Of a stretch of DNA of 64,000 nucleotides, positions 34,660 through 43,340 are shown piece after piece; positions within the stretch are counted from its first letter, which is position 1; every line of letters begins with the position of its first letter. The notes below the pieces were generated by a model that was not told where the DNA came from, did no database searches, and worked only from the letters and a program-made list of their open reading frames with translations. The position numbers and the translations under genes were made by a program. Origin of the DNA: Cyanobium gracile PCC 6307 (GTDB lineage Bacteria; Cyanobacteriota; Cyanobacteriia; PCC-6307; Cyanobiaceae); NCBI RefSeq assembly GCF_000316515.1, contig NC_019675.1, forward strand, positions 186,001 through 250,000, given 5' to 3'.

Positions 34660-35379
34660 ATGGGCGCCGAACGGCTTCAGAAACTCGTGGCGGCCGCTGG
34701 GCTCTGCTCCCGCCGTCAGGCGGAGATCTGGCTGCGCGACGGCCGGGTGCGGGTCAACGGCGAGCCGGCCCAGCTCGGGGATCGGGCCGACCCCGCCTGC
34801 GACCGGATCAGCGTCGATGGCCGGCCCCTGGAGCTGCCCAGCACCACCCTGACGCTGCTGCTCAACAAGCCGCCCGGGGTGCTCAGCACCTGCCATGACC
34901 CCCACGGCCGCCCGACCGTGCTGGAGCTGCTGCCGCCAGAACTGCGCCCCGGCCTGCATCCGGTGGGCCGGCTCGACGCCGACAGCCACGGCGCGCTGCT
35001 GCTCAGCAACGACGGCGCCCTCACCCTGCGCCTCACCCATCCCCGCTACGGCCATCGCAAGACCTACCGGGTCTGGGTGGAGGGGCTGCCCCGCACGGCC
35101 ACCCTGGAGCGCTGGCGGGCCGGCGTGCCCCTCGACGGCCTGCCCAGCCTGCCGGTGGAGCTGCGGCGGCTGCGTCACCACCGCGGCGCCACCCTGCTGG
35201 AGCTGGTGCTGCGGGAGGGTCGCAACCGCCAGATCCGGCGCACCGCCGAGATCCTCGGCCACCCGGTGATCGACCTCAGCCGGGTCGCCATCGGCCCTGT
35301 GCAGCTGGGGGATCTGGCGGAAGGGGCCTGGCGCAGGGTCGAACCGGGAGAATGGGGCCCCCTGGCCGTCGCTCCCTGA
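34660..35379 (+). CDS. RsuA/RluB-family pseudouridine synthase
   Basis: 239 residues. An N-terminal S4 RNA-binding domain (RLQKLVAAAGLCSRRQAEIW) is followed by the catalytic domain with LLNKPPGVLSTCHDPHGRPT, the active-site Asp block HPVGRLDADSHGALLLSNDG and the C-terminal LREGRNRQIRRTAEILGHPV. This family isomerises specific uridines in 16S or 23S rRNA; RluB (position 2605) is the most likely equivalent in a cyanobacterium, but RluE/RsuA cannot be excluded. The final 28 bases overlap the possible ATG of the next gene. Confidence 0.92.
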   Translation: MGAERLQKLVAAAGLCSRRQAEIWLRDGRVRVNGEPAQLGDRADPACDRISVDGRPLELPSTTLTLLLNKPPGVLSTCHDPHGRPTVLELLPPELRPGLHPVGRLDADSHGALLLSNDGALTLRLTHPRYGHRKTYRVWVEGLPRTATLERWRAGVPLDGLPSLPVELRRLRHHRGATLLELVLREGRNRQIRRTAEILGHPVIDLSRVAIGPVQLGDLAEGAWRRVEPGEWGPLAVAP

Positions 35380-36356
35380 GCCCCCCTTCCTTGCCCACCC
35401 CGGCCAAGCCCCTGCTCCAGCGCCTGCGCGAGCGACTGCCGGGCCAGCGCCCGTCGCGTCCGGTCGTCGAGGAGCGGCCTCAGGATCCCCTGCTGCTCGC
35501 CGGCCAGCAGCTGCGGGAGGCCCGCGAGAGCCGCGGCCTCGGCCTGCGCCAGCTCGCCCTCGACACCCGCATCAGCACCGCCGTGCTGGAGGCCCTAGAG
35601 CGGGGCTGGCGGGACCGGCTGCCGGAGGCGGCCTATCTGCGCACGATGCTGCCCCTGCTGGAGCAGCACCTGGAGTTGCCCGGCGGCAGCCTGGACGGTG
35701 TGCTGCCGCCGGAGCAGGACCGCCACCACGGCCGGCGGCGGGACACGGTGCTGCTGCGCTTCACCCCGGGCTCGATCGATGTGTTCACCACCTGGCAGGG
35801 CACCGTGCTCTATGCGGTGCTGTGTGGCGGTCTGATCTACGGGCTCAACCTGCAGCAGCGCCAGCTGGCCGCCCAGGGGCTGCATGTGCTGCGGCCGATC
35901 CCGCCCCTGAGTGCCGAGCAGAGCGACCGGGCGGATCTGGAGGATGCGGATCGGGCCATCCTGGGGGCCTATCCCGACCTGCGCCCCCTGGGCAAGGCCG
36001 CCGCCGGTCAGGGGCTGCAGCGGTTACGCCGCGAGACCAGCCAGAACCGGCCCGATCTCGCCCTCGGCCTGCTGCGCCTCGAGCTGGCCCGGCCCACCCG
36101 GGTGTCGCTGCGCAGCGAGCGGGGCGTTGAAACCCAGCTGCCGGCGGTGCAGGGCAGCCTCAGCCTGCCGGTGCTGCCCCCCTTCAGCCTGCGCCTCGAG
36201 CCGCCCCCACCGGCCGGGTCCGTGCGCTGGAACGGCCAGCCGCTGGCGCCCGCGGCGGCCGCCGATCCCGGCGCTGTGGCGGCCACGCCCCAGGGCCAGG
36301 CCCAGTTCCTCTACCCGCCCCCGGCTGCGGCCGCCCCCCCGCGCCCCCGGCCGTAG
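35352..36356 (+). CDS. RodZ-like helix-turn-helix membrane protein
   Basis: Up to 334 residues. An N-terminal HTH_25 domain (LAGQQLREARESRGLGLRQL, DTRISTAVLEALERGWRDRL, YLRTMLPLLEQHLELPGG) is followed by a basic linker and one membrane helix (WQGTVLYAVLCGGLIYGLNL). The C-terminal extracytoplasmic region holds a beta-like block (LARPTRVSLRSERGVETQLP) like DUF4115 of RodZ, which helps anchor MreB and shape the cell. Start is uncertain: ATG 35352 overlaps the upstream gene, TTG 35391 does not. The last 46 bases overlap convergent malQ. Confidence 0.75.
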   Translation: MGPPGRRSLSPPSLPTPAKPLLQRLRERLPGQRPSRPVVEERPQDPLLLAGQQLREARESRGLGLRQLALDTRISTAVLEALERGWRDRLPEAAYLRTMLPLLEQHLELPGGSLDGVLPPEQDRHHGRRRDTVLLRFTPGSIDVFTTWQGTVLYAVLCGGLIYGLNLQQRQLAAQGLHVLRPIPPLSAEQSDRADLEDADRAILGAYPDLRPLGKAAAGQGLQRLRRETSQNRPDLALGLLRLELARPTRVSLRSERGVETQLPAVQGSLSLPVLPPFSLRLEPPPPAGSVRWNGQPLAPAAAADPGAVAATPQGQAQFLYPPPAAAAPPRPRP

Positions 36357-37864
36357 CGGGCCGCCATGGCGCCGAAGCCCTGCAGGGGGCCCGCCAGGGC
36401 GGACACCGGCTGCGAGAGCCGCCAGCTCCAGTTGCCGTCGATGGTACCGGGGGTGTTGAAGCGGGCCTCGTCGCCCAGCTCCAGCAGGTCCTGCAGGGGC
36501 ACCACCGCCAGATCGGCCGGCGAGGCCAGCGCCACCTCCAGCAGCTGCCAGCTCGGCGCCCGCACCTCAGCCCCCACCACCGCCGCGACCCGTCCCCGGG
36601 CCCCGTCGTCGAGGTCCCGCCACCAGCCGAGGCTGGTGGCGTTGTCGTGGGTGCCGGTGTACACCACCCAGCGGCTGCCGGTGTAGTTCGCCGGCAGGTA
36701 GGGGTTGTCGTCGTTGCCGTCGAAGGCGAACTGCAGGATCTTCATGCCCGGCAGGGCGAAGCGGTCCCGCAGGGCCTCCACCGCCGGGGTGATGACGCCG
36801 AGATCTTCGGCGATCAGCGGCAGCCGGTCGCCGGGGAGCAGTCGACCCTGGCGGCGGCAGCGCGAGCGCAGGCGGCCCAGCAGGGCGGCGCCGGGGGAGG
36901 GACGCCAGGAGCCGTGCTCGGCGGTGGCATCGGAGCCGGGCACGCTCCAGTAGGCCTCCAGGGCCCGGAAGTGGTCGAGCCGCAGCAGGTCCATCAGCTC
37001 CAGCTGCCGCCCCAGCCGCTGCAGCCACCAGCGGAAGCCGGTGAGGCGGTGCACCCACCAGCGGTAGACCGGGGTGCCCCAGAGCTGGCCGGTGGCGGAG
37101 AAGTAGTCCGGCGGCACGCCGCTCTGCTCCACCAGCCCGCCGCCGGCCCGCAGGGAGAACAGGCGCCGGTGGCTCCAGACGTCGGCGCTGTCGTGGGCCA
37201 CGTAGAAGGGCAGGTCCCCCACCAGGCGCACCCCCTGGCGATGGGCCCGCTCCTGCAGCCGGCCCCACTGGACCTGGAGCTGCCACTGCAGCAGGGCCTC
37301 CTCCTGCAGGGTCTGGCTCCGGGCGTCGACCAGGGCCCGCAGGGCGGCGGGCTGGCGCCGGGCCAGGGGTTCGGGCCACTCCCACCAGGGCCGGCCGTCC
37401 TGGAGGCGGCGGATCACCATGAAGCGGCAGTGGTCGACCAGCCAGAAACGCTGGCGCTCCTCCCAGCGATCGAAGGCCGCCCGCCGCTCCGGCGGCTGCC
37501 CGGCCCAGCCCCGGGCCAGGGCCGTGGCGATGGCGGCCGCCCGCGCAGCGGCGGCTGCCGGATCGAGGTGATCCTCGGGTCCGGTGGGCAGGGCGTCACG
37601 GTCGGCGGGGGGGATCAGGCCGTCGGCCACCAGGTCGTCGGCATCGATCAGCCAGGGGTTGAGGGCCGAGCCGCTGGGGGAGCTGTAGGGGGAGCCGGTG
37701 CCGTCGGTGGGGGACAGGGGCAGCAGCTGCCACACCCCCACCCCCTCGGCGGCCAGCAGGTCGATCCAGTCGCGGGCGGCGGCCCCGAAGCTGCCACAGG
37801 CCGGAGTGCCCGGCAGGGCGGTGGGGTGGAGCAGCACGCCGCAGGCGCGGGGGTCGCCGCTCAC
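36311..37864 (-). CDS. malQ: 4-alpha-glucanotransferase (amylomaltase)
   Basis: 517 residues of GH77. Opening RACGVLLHPTALPGTPACGS and WQLLPLSPTDGTGSPYSSPS are typical, as are LVGDLPFYVAHDSADVWSHR, DLLRLDHFRALEAYWSVPGS (the catalytic-Asp block RLDHFRAL), PLIAEDLGVITPAVEALRDR and YTGTHDNATSLGWWRDLDDG. The enzyme moves alpha-1,4-glucan segments in glycogen and maltose breakdown. Length matches the bacterial family. It overlaps bciB by 4 bases on the same strand. Confidence 0.95.
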   Translation of the reverse strand: MSGDPRACGVLLHPTALPGTPACGSFGAAARDWIDLLAAEGVGVWQLLPLSPTDGTGSPYSSPSGSALNPWLIDADDLVADGLIPPADRDALPTGPEDHLDPAAAAARAAAIATALARGWAGQPPERRAAFDRWEERQRFWLVDHCRFMVIRRLQDGRPWWEWPEPLARRQPAALRALVDARSQTLQEEALLQWQLQVQWGRLQERAHRQGVRLVGDLPFYVAHDSADVWSHRRLFSLRAGGGLVEQSGVPPDYFSATGQLWGTPVYRWWVHRLTGFRWWLQRLGRQLELMDLLRLDHFRALEAYWSVPGSDATAEHGSWRPSPGAALLGRLRSRCRRQGRLLPGDRLPLIAEDLGVITPAVEALRDRFALPGMKILQFAFDGNDDNPYLPANYTGSRWVVYTGTHDNATSLGWWRDLDDGARGRVAAVVGAEVRAPSWQLLEVALASPADLAVVPLQDLLELGDEARFNTPGTIDGNWSWRLSQPVSALAGPLQGFGAMAARYGRGRGGAAAAGGG

Positions 37865-39081
37865 GGTGTCGGAAGGCGATAGCGGGCCACGATCCGGCGG
37901 GCGAAGGCCGGGATGTGGGCGTCAACCTTCTCCGGGTGGTGGCGCTGCAGCCAGAGGGCGTTGCGGGTGAAGTGGGAATCGATCGAGAAGCGGCCGTACT
38001 CGAGCCCCTTGGGCCCGAAGCGCTGCACGAACACCCCCACCAGCTCCGCCAGCCACATGGGGAGCTTGAGGGCCTTCTCGTAGGCGTCGATGCCCTGCTG
38101 CACCGCCTGGCGACGGTCGCCGGAGCTGGTCACCGGCGCAAGATCGAGTTCCGGCTCCACCAGATCCAGCAGTTCCTGGCCGAGGGGGTTGCGGACGGTG
38201 ACCCACTGGCGGCCGAAGGTGGCGCCCATGTAGCCCACCACCAGATCGGCGCCGGCGTTGGTGTAGTCGAAGCAGCTCAGGCAGCTGGGGGCGAACACGT
38301 CCTTGAGGGCGGGCGTGTCGAGGCCGAAGAAGGGCACCGTCTCCTCCTGGCCGTCGCTGTGGCGGAAGTGGATGCGGAAGTCCTGCATGAACTCGTAGTG
38401 CACGACCGTGTCGGGGGAGCGGCTGGCGCTCTCCAGGAAGGTCTGCAAGCCCTGGCGGCTGACGTTGTCGACGCAGGGCAGGCCGAGCACGTAGAGCTTC
38501 TGCAGGGGCAGGGTGGCCTGGACGGCCCGCAGAGCCTGGATCTGGCAGCCCACCCCGATGGCCAGCAGCCGCTCGATGCCGCTGCCCGGCAGCTGCTCGA
38601 GCACCTCGAGGTTGGGGGAGAGGGTGGGCTTGTTCACCCGCGCCGCCAGCACCTCCTGGGGGGTGCGGGCCAGCACCGGCACCGGTGTGAAGCGGTCGTC
38701 CGGGCTCTGCTGCACGCACAGCACCGCATCCACCAAGCCGCTCTCCAGGGCCCGCACGCCGATGCGGCTGACGATGCCGGTCCACTGGGCCCCCTCAATC
38801 GGCTGGCGCAGGCGGGCGGTGACCATGCGCTGGTGGACACCGAAGTAGAGCTCGTCCTCGTCGTCGAGGCGGCGGCTGCGGCCGTGGGCCTGCTCCTCCA
38901 TCGCCTCGAAGCGCTGCTCCAGGAAGGCGCAGGCCCGGCGCACGTAGGCCACCCAGCGGCTGTCGCAGAGACCGCAGTCGCTGCAGAGATCCTTGGCCGG
39001 TTTGGGGCTGCCCTTGGCCAGGGGTCGGGCTCGATCGTGCGGCGCCAGGGACGACGGCGCCGGTGAAGGAACGGAGGACAA
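37861..39081 (-). CDS. bciB: Ferredoxin-dependent divinyl chlorophyllide 8-vinyl reductase (BciB) / HCAR family
   Basis: 406 residues of the FrhB-like family. An N-terminal iron-sulfur motif (DLCSDCGLCDSRWVAYVRRA) is followed by DEDELYFGVHQRMVTARLRQ, LAIGVGCQIQALRAVQATLP, VLGLPCVDNVSRQGLQTFLE and, later, FAPSCLSCFDYTNAGADLVV with a second Cys cluster. This matches the cyanobacterial slr1923-type protein, which reduces the C8-vinyl group of divinyl chlorophyllide using reduced ferredoxin. The closely related plant HCAR reduces 7-hydroxymethyl chlorophyll a; without Chl b in most relatives, the vinyl-reductase role is preferred. It overlaps malQ by 4 bases and is divergent from the LCP gene. 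Confidence 0.85.
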   Translation of the reverse strand: MSSVPSPAPSSLAPHDRARPLAKGSPKPAKDLCSDCGLCDSRWVAYVRRACAFLEQRFEAMEEQAHGRSRRLDDEDELYFGVHQRMVTARLRQPIEGAQWTGIVSRIGVRALESGLVDAVLCVQQSPDDRFTPVPVLARTPQEVLAARVNKPTLSPNLEVLEQLPGSGIERLLAIGVGCQIQALRAVQATLPLQKLYVLGLPCVDNVSRQGLQTFLESASRSPDTVVHYEFMQDFRIHFRHSDGQEETVPFFGLDTPALKDVFAPSCLSCFDYTNAGADLVVGYMGATFGRQWVTVRNPLGQELLDLVEPELDLAPVTSSGDRRQAVQQGIDAYEKALKLPMWLAELVGVFVQRFGPKGLEYGRFSIDSHFTRNALWLQRHHPEKVDAHIPAFARRIVARYRLPTP

Positions 39082-39219
39082 GCGGTGGTGGGCGCAGGAG
39101 CTCGACGCTCAAGCTATCCGTCGTTGCGCTCCCATGCCGCCGCTCTGCGATGGCCTCCGGGCCGATGGGCGGCGCCGCCTGCGCGAGAGTGCCCCCAGCT
39201 CCCCTCCGTTTCGGCCCCG

Positions 39220-40230
39220 ATGCCCGCCCGCCGGAAGCCCCGACGCCCCGACGCCCCCCCGGCCCCTGGAAGCGGGACCCCCACGGCCCAGACAGCGGCT
39301 CCCAAGCGGCGCCTGGCCACCGGACGGCTGCTGAAGAGCCTCGCCATCACCGCCGCCGGCGCCGTGGTGGGGATGGGCGTCCTGGGGCTGCTCTGGCCGA
39401 TGCCCGACCGGGCCCTGGCCCCCACCCCCGAGGTGGGCCCGGCCAGCCTGGCCGCCCCGCCGGCGCGGGCCATCACCCTGCTGGTGATCGGCAGCGATGC
39501 CGAGACGATCGGCGCGCCGATCAACAAAGCCGCCCCCGCGGGCCCGGCCAACGCCGATGCCCTGCTGCTGGTGCGCGTCAATCCCCAGGGCCCCCTGCAG
39601 GTGCTCAACCTGCCCACCGAGCTGGCGGTGAACCTCCCCGGGCAGAAGGGCCCCAAGCGCCTGGGGGAGGCCTTCCGCCTCGGGGGCGTGGCGCTCACCG
39701 CCGATGCGGTGCGGGAGCTGGTGGGGCTGGAGCCCCCTGCCCCCGACCGCTACCTGGTGCTCCCCCGGGGGGCGCTGCGGGATCTGGTCAATGGCCTGGG
39801 GGGCCTGGAACTGAGCCCACCGCGGCGGATGAGCTATTCGGATAAAACCCAGAAACTGACCATCGACCTGCAGGCCGGGCTGCAGCAGCTGGGGGGCGCC
39901 AAGGTGGAGCAGCTGGTGCGCTTCCGCGACCCCTGGCTGGGCGACACCGGCCGGCGCAGCAACCAGCAGCTGGTGGCCACCAGCCTCAGGGAGCGGATGC
40001 TGCAACCGGAGCGGCTGGCCAAGCTGCCGTTCCTGGTGAGCCAGCTGCAGCCGAAGGTGGAGACCAACCTCACGCCGGGCGAGACCCTCAGCCTGCTGGC
40101 GGCCGGGCTGGATGGCAGCAGGCCGGTGCAGTTCGCCAGCCTGCCGCTGAAGCCCGCCGAGGAGAAGCACAAGGGGCTGCGCCAGCTGGAGGCCGGTGCG
40201 ACACCACCGCTGTGGAAGGAGCCGGCATGA
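39220..40230 (+). CDS. LytR-CpsA-Psr (LCP)-family protein
   Basis: 336 residues from MPARRKPRRPDAPPAPGSG. A basic, Pro-rich cytoplasmic start leads to one membrane helix (LKSLAITAAGAVVGMGVLGL) and an extracytoplasmic LCP domain. Its marks are ITLLVIGSDA, NADALLLVRVNPQGPLQVLN, LPTELAVNLPGQKGPKRLGE, YLVLPRGALRDLVNGLGGLE and VEQLVRFRDPWLGDTGRRSN. LCP proteins transfer glycopolymers from undecaprenyl carriers to the cell wall. The family's RxR..DT-type region reads RFRDPWLGDTGRRSNQQ. The earlier in-frame start at 39085 lies over the intergenic region and is not protein-like. Confidence 0.85.
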   Translation: MPARRKPRRPDAPPAPGSGTPTAQTAAPKRRLATGRLLKSLAITAAGAVVGMGVLGLLWPMPDRALAPTPEVGPASLAAPPARAITLLVIGSDAETIGAPINKAAPAGPANADALLLVRVNPQGPLQVLNLPTELAVNLPGQKGPKRLGEAFRLGGVALTADAVRELVGLEPPAPDRYLVLPRGALRDLVNGLGGLELSPPRRMSYSDKTQKLTIDLQAGLQQLGGAKVEQLVRFRDPWLGDTGRRSNQQLVATSLRERMLQPERLAKLPFLVSQLQPKVETNLTPGETLSLLAAGLDGSRPVQFASLPLKPAEEKHKGLRQLEAGATPPLWKEPA

Positions 40231-40292
40231 TTCTCAGCCGGGTGACGCTCAAGATCTGAGCGGGCCGGGAGGCTCCATCGGGCAGGAGGCGC

Positions 40293-42458
40293 TCAGTCGG
40301 GCCGGGCCCGCCGCCGGAAGCTGAACCCTTCCGGCTGGGATTCCTCGCTGCCGTTGGCCTCGATCGTCTCCCGGCAGCGCTGCAGCAGCTCGAGGCGGAG
40401 GGAATCGGGGCTCTCGATGCGGATGCCGCCACCGAAGGCGAACAGCCAGCTGCGCAGGTCGATGTCGGCAGCCACGGTCCAGGAGGGCAGGTCGAGTTCC
40501 ACCGGGTAGGGGTGGCGGCTGCCGGCCGGGCCGGGCTCCAGCACATGGGGGGCCCTGGGGTGGTGCCACCAGGAGTCCTCCGGGAGCGGCCGGGAGAAGC
40601 GGGTGTGCTCAATCGGGTAGCGCTGCAGGCCCTCGCGGATGAAGGCGAAGGCCCAGGGGGCGCAGCGGAAACGCAGGGTCACCAGCGCCTGGCCGCGGCG
40701 CTGGAGGGAGGCGCCGGTGATCTGCCGCTGCTGCTCCAGGTCGGTGCCGAAGTAGATGCCGCCGCTGTGGTGCAGCAGCCGCTCCAGCCGCTTGAGGGCC
40801 GCCGCGTGGCTGTCGGCACCGCGGCGCAGGTCGCCGTGGGCCTGGCCCATGGCGAGGCGATCCAGCCGCTCGCAGCGGATCAGCCCCTGGTCGTGGCCGA
40901 GGTGGTCCTCCTCGAACAGGAGATACCAGCCCACGTTGTGGAAGATCAGCTGCAGCGGCCAGACCCGCAGCTCACCGCTGGGGCCGTCGGCAAAGCTGCC
41001 CATCTCCGCAAAACGCTTCAGCAGCACGCGACGGTGCTCCACGATCGCCGTCTCGATCGCCTCGGCGCGGCGCGGCGCGGCCAGCGAATCGCGCCGGACC
41101 AGGGCCATGTCCACCACGGTGTGCCGGGCGTAGCTGCGCACCGGCGCCTGCTCGGTGGCGCTGATGCCGGACCAGCCCAGCCGCTCGTCCAGTTCGCTGA
41201 GCAGGTCCTGGGCCGAGGGGTCGGCCAGGCGTCCGGCGGTCTGGCGCACCACGTTGTGGAGCTCCCGCAGCCGCGGCGGCGAGAGCACGGCGGTGCCCAG
41301 GCAGTAGCCGTGGCGCACGTTGTCGTTGCGGTTGCGGAAGCCGTAGGGGGTGAGGATCTTCTCGAGGTCCTTGCGCAGGGTGGCCGTTTCCCCCGGCAGG
41401 TAGGCCCCCGGGATCGACGCGGTGGCGGCGATCAGGTGCTGGTGCAGGTTGCCGCCGCGCTCGGTCGGCCGGTCGAAGGGCACCTGGAGCAGGTGGCGCA
41501 GCAGGGTCATCACCCGCAGGAACACCGGCCCATCGCCCATCGGCGGCAGCCCGCCATGGACGGCCCCTGGCCGGCTGCGGGCCAGGGGCGCCAGCTGGAT
41601 CGGCGTGGTGGCCGGCAGGGCGCTGCAGAAGCCGTTGGCCTCCAGCCAGGCCAGGTCCTGCCGGATTGCGGCCGCATCGGCGAAGCAGCTGCCGTGCAGG
41701 CGGCCCAGGAAGGCGGCGGCCCGATCGGCCAGATCGCCCTCCGGCAGGGGGGAGAGGATCGCCGCCAGCTCCTCGGCGGCGGCGGGATCGCTGGCCGCCA
41801 GGTCGGGCCAGGTGCTCAGCAGCCGGATCAGGTGCAGCAGCCGCTCCAGATCGAGCAGGCGCGAATAGCCGTGGCGCTGCACCTGGCGCTCCCGGTTGGT
41901 GGCCGAGCGGATGCGGCGGTCGAGGCCGGCCAGTTCGGCCGCCAGCACCGGCCCCAGATCGCTGTGGTGGCTGGGCACGACGCTGCACAGGGCGGCGAAG
42001 CCCTCGGCACGCATCGGCCCGAAGTGGGGATCGGCCAGGGCAGCCGCCATCTCCTGGATCACCGGCACCGGCACCGGCCGGCTGCGCCGGGCGTTCCACT
42101 CCAGGGAGGTGGGCAGGTCGGTGAACAGCCACCAGCCGATCCACTCCACGGGCGCCGGCAGGGCAAGGGCCTGGAGGATCGTCAGGCGCCAGGCCCGGCG
42201 GGCGTGGGTGGCATCCACGATCACCGGGATGCCGGCCGCCACCGCCTCCACCAGGCGCTGATGCAGCCGCTGCTGGATGTCCACCCAGGGGCCCTGTACC
42301 GCCGCATCGCCGAAGACCTCCGCCCGGATCGCATCGGTGCTGAGCACCAGCGCCGGCGGTTCTCCGGGGCCGGTGAGCAGGGGCGCCAGGGCCCGGGCGA
42401 GGGTGGTCTTGCCGCTGGCGGGCTGGCCGATCAGCAGGTGGCAGCGCAGGGGAGCCAT
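40293..42458 (-). CDS. P-loop kinase fused to a WYL-type regulatory domain
   Basis: About 721 residues. Residues 1-160 form a polynucleotide-kinase-like P-loop domain: CHLLIGQPASGKTTLARALA, LSTDAIRAEVFG, VIVDATHARRAWRLTILQAL. A large middle part without a familiar signature follows. From about 500 comes a WYL-type module (WPLQLIFHNVGWYLLFEEDH), and the last 120 residues look like the WCX segment (ADIDLRSWLFAFGGGIRIES). WYL proteins are ligand-responsive regulators common in defence loci; this one borders the island. Start is the Met before APLRCHLLIG rather than the one at 42497. Ligand and target are unknown. Confidence 0.78.
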   Translation of the reverse strand: MAPLRCHLLIGQPASGKTTLARALAPLLTGPGEPPALVLSTDAIRAEVFGDAAVQGPWVDIQQRLHQRLVEAVAAGIPVIVDATHARRAWRLTILQALALPAPVEWIGWWLFTDLPTSLEWNARRSRPVPVPVIQEMAAALADPHFGPMRAEGFAALCSVVPSHHSDLGPVLAAELAGLDRRIRSATNRERQVQRHGYSRLLDLERLLHLIRLLSTWPDLAASDPAAAEELAAILSPLPEGDLADRAAAFLGRLHGSCFADAAAIRQDLAWLEANGFCSALPATTPIQLAPLARSRPGAVHGGLPPMGDGPVFLRVMTLLRHLLQVPFDRPTERGGNLHQHLIAATASIPGAYLPGETATLRKDLEKILTPYGFRNRNDNVRHGYCLGTAVLSPPRLRELHNVVRQTAGRLADPSAQDLLSELDERLGWSGISATEQAPVRSYARHTVVDMALVRRDSLAAPRRAEAIETAIVEHRRVLLKRFAEMGSFADGPSGELRVWPLQLIFHNVGWYLLFEEDHLGHDQGLIRCERLDRLAMGQAHGDLRRGADSHAAALKRLERLLHHSGGIYFGTDLEQQRQITGASLQRRGQALVTLRFRCAPWAFAFIREGLQRYPIEHTRFSRPLPEDSWWHHPRAPHVLEPGPAGSRHPYPVELDLPSWTVAADIDLRSWLFAFGGGIRIESPDSLRLELLQRCRETIEANGSEESQPEGFSFRRRARPD

Positions 42459-42595
42459 GGCGACAGCAACTGGGGAGGCATCACCACTCTTTCGCACGAG
42501 GGTGCCGCCGTCTGCCTTGCGGCAGCCCCCAGATCAAGGAGAAGCGCCTGCTGGGCAGGCCAGTTGCTGCGACGAGGGGCTGCGGCCAGGCGGCC

Positions 42596-42970
42596 TTACC
42601 CGGACTCTGCCTCCGCCACCACCAACCTTTGCTCCTTAGCCACGGCGGCGAGGCGACGATCCTGGGTCCACAGGTGGCAGCGGCTCAATCGGGCGGAGGC
42701 GATCAGGTGAACATCCACATAACCGATCCCTCGGCCCATCAGCTGGTCGCGCTCGATCAGCAGCAGCACTTCCTCGTCGCTGGCCACCACGGCTGCCGGC
42801 AGACCCTGCAGAAGGCTCAGCACCTGCCCGCGATCGCGCAGATTCCCGCAGGCGATTTCGCCGATCACCCAGGGATGGATCAGCACCTCACCGTCCTGGA
42901 GGCGCGTAGCGAGGCGCGGCAAACCACAGCGCAGGTGATCCACCCACACGGAGGTGTCGACGAGGATCAC
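42596..42970 (-). CDS. vapC: VapC-type PIN-domain toxin
   Basis: 124 residues. PIN-domain acidic residues are visible in order: ILVDTSVWVDHLR (Asp5), WVIGEIACGNLR (Glu), GIGYVDVHLIASARL (Asp) and TQDRRLAAVAKE (Asp). VapC toxins are Mg2+-dependent RNases, most often cutting tRNA or rRNA. The start overlaps the end of the antitoxin gene by 4 bases, the usual arrangement. It marks the left border of the defence island. Confidence 0.92.
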   Translation of the reverse strand: MILVDTSVWVDHLRCGLPRLATRLQDGEVLIHPWVIGEIACGNLRDRGQVLSLLQGLPAAVVASDEEVLLLIERDQLMGRGIGYVDVHLIASARLSRCHLWTQDRRLAAVAKEQRLVVAEAESG

Positions 42971-43161
42971 GTCGTGCTGCGGCGACGGGGGATCGGCTCC
43001 AGCGCGGGTTCACTGCCTCCCAGCGCTGCGAGACGCTTGGCGCTTTCGCGTTGCACGAGGGCCCGAAGGGCTTCCTTGAGCAGGGCGCTGCGTTCCAGAT
43101 CGCCGCACAGCTGCTCGGCCCTGGCGAGCAGGTCGTCGTCGAGCGTCACGGTGGTTCGCAT
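42967..43161 (-). CDS. vapB: VapB-type ribbon-helix-helix antitoxin
   Basis: 64 residues. The N-terminal RHH motif is MRTTVTLDDDLLARAEQLCG, continuing LERSALLKEALRALVQRESA, then a flexible basic C-terminus (EPIPRRRSTT) that would bind the toxin. It should bind its own promoter as a dimer and repress the pair. The tail matches the ribbon-helix-helix VapB families found next to PIN toxins. Confidence 0.88.
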   Translation of the reverse strand: MRTTVTLDDDLLARAEQLCGDLERSALLKEALRALVQRESAKRLAALGGSEPALEPIPRRRSTT

Positions 43162-43340
43162 GCTGTGCCCACGGCTGCCATCAGTTTAGGCGTCATTTGA
43201 TGACGACTTCGATGCTCCAGGCGCCGGTGGCGATGGGCGTCGCCTTTTTCGCACGAAGGACTCCCTGGAGAGGGATGGGGTCGCCGATGCTGGCATCCGC
43301 AACCCGTCTGCCCCGCGTGGCCAGCCCCTACCGCCCGCCG

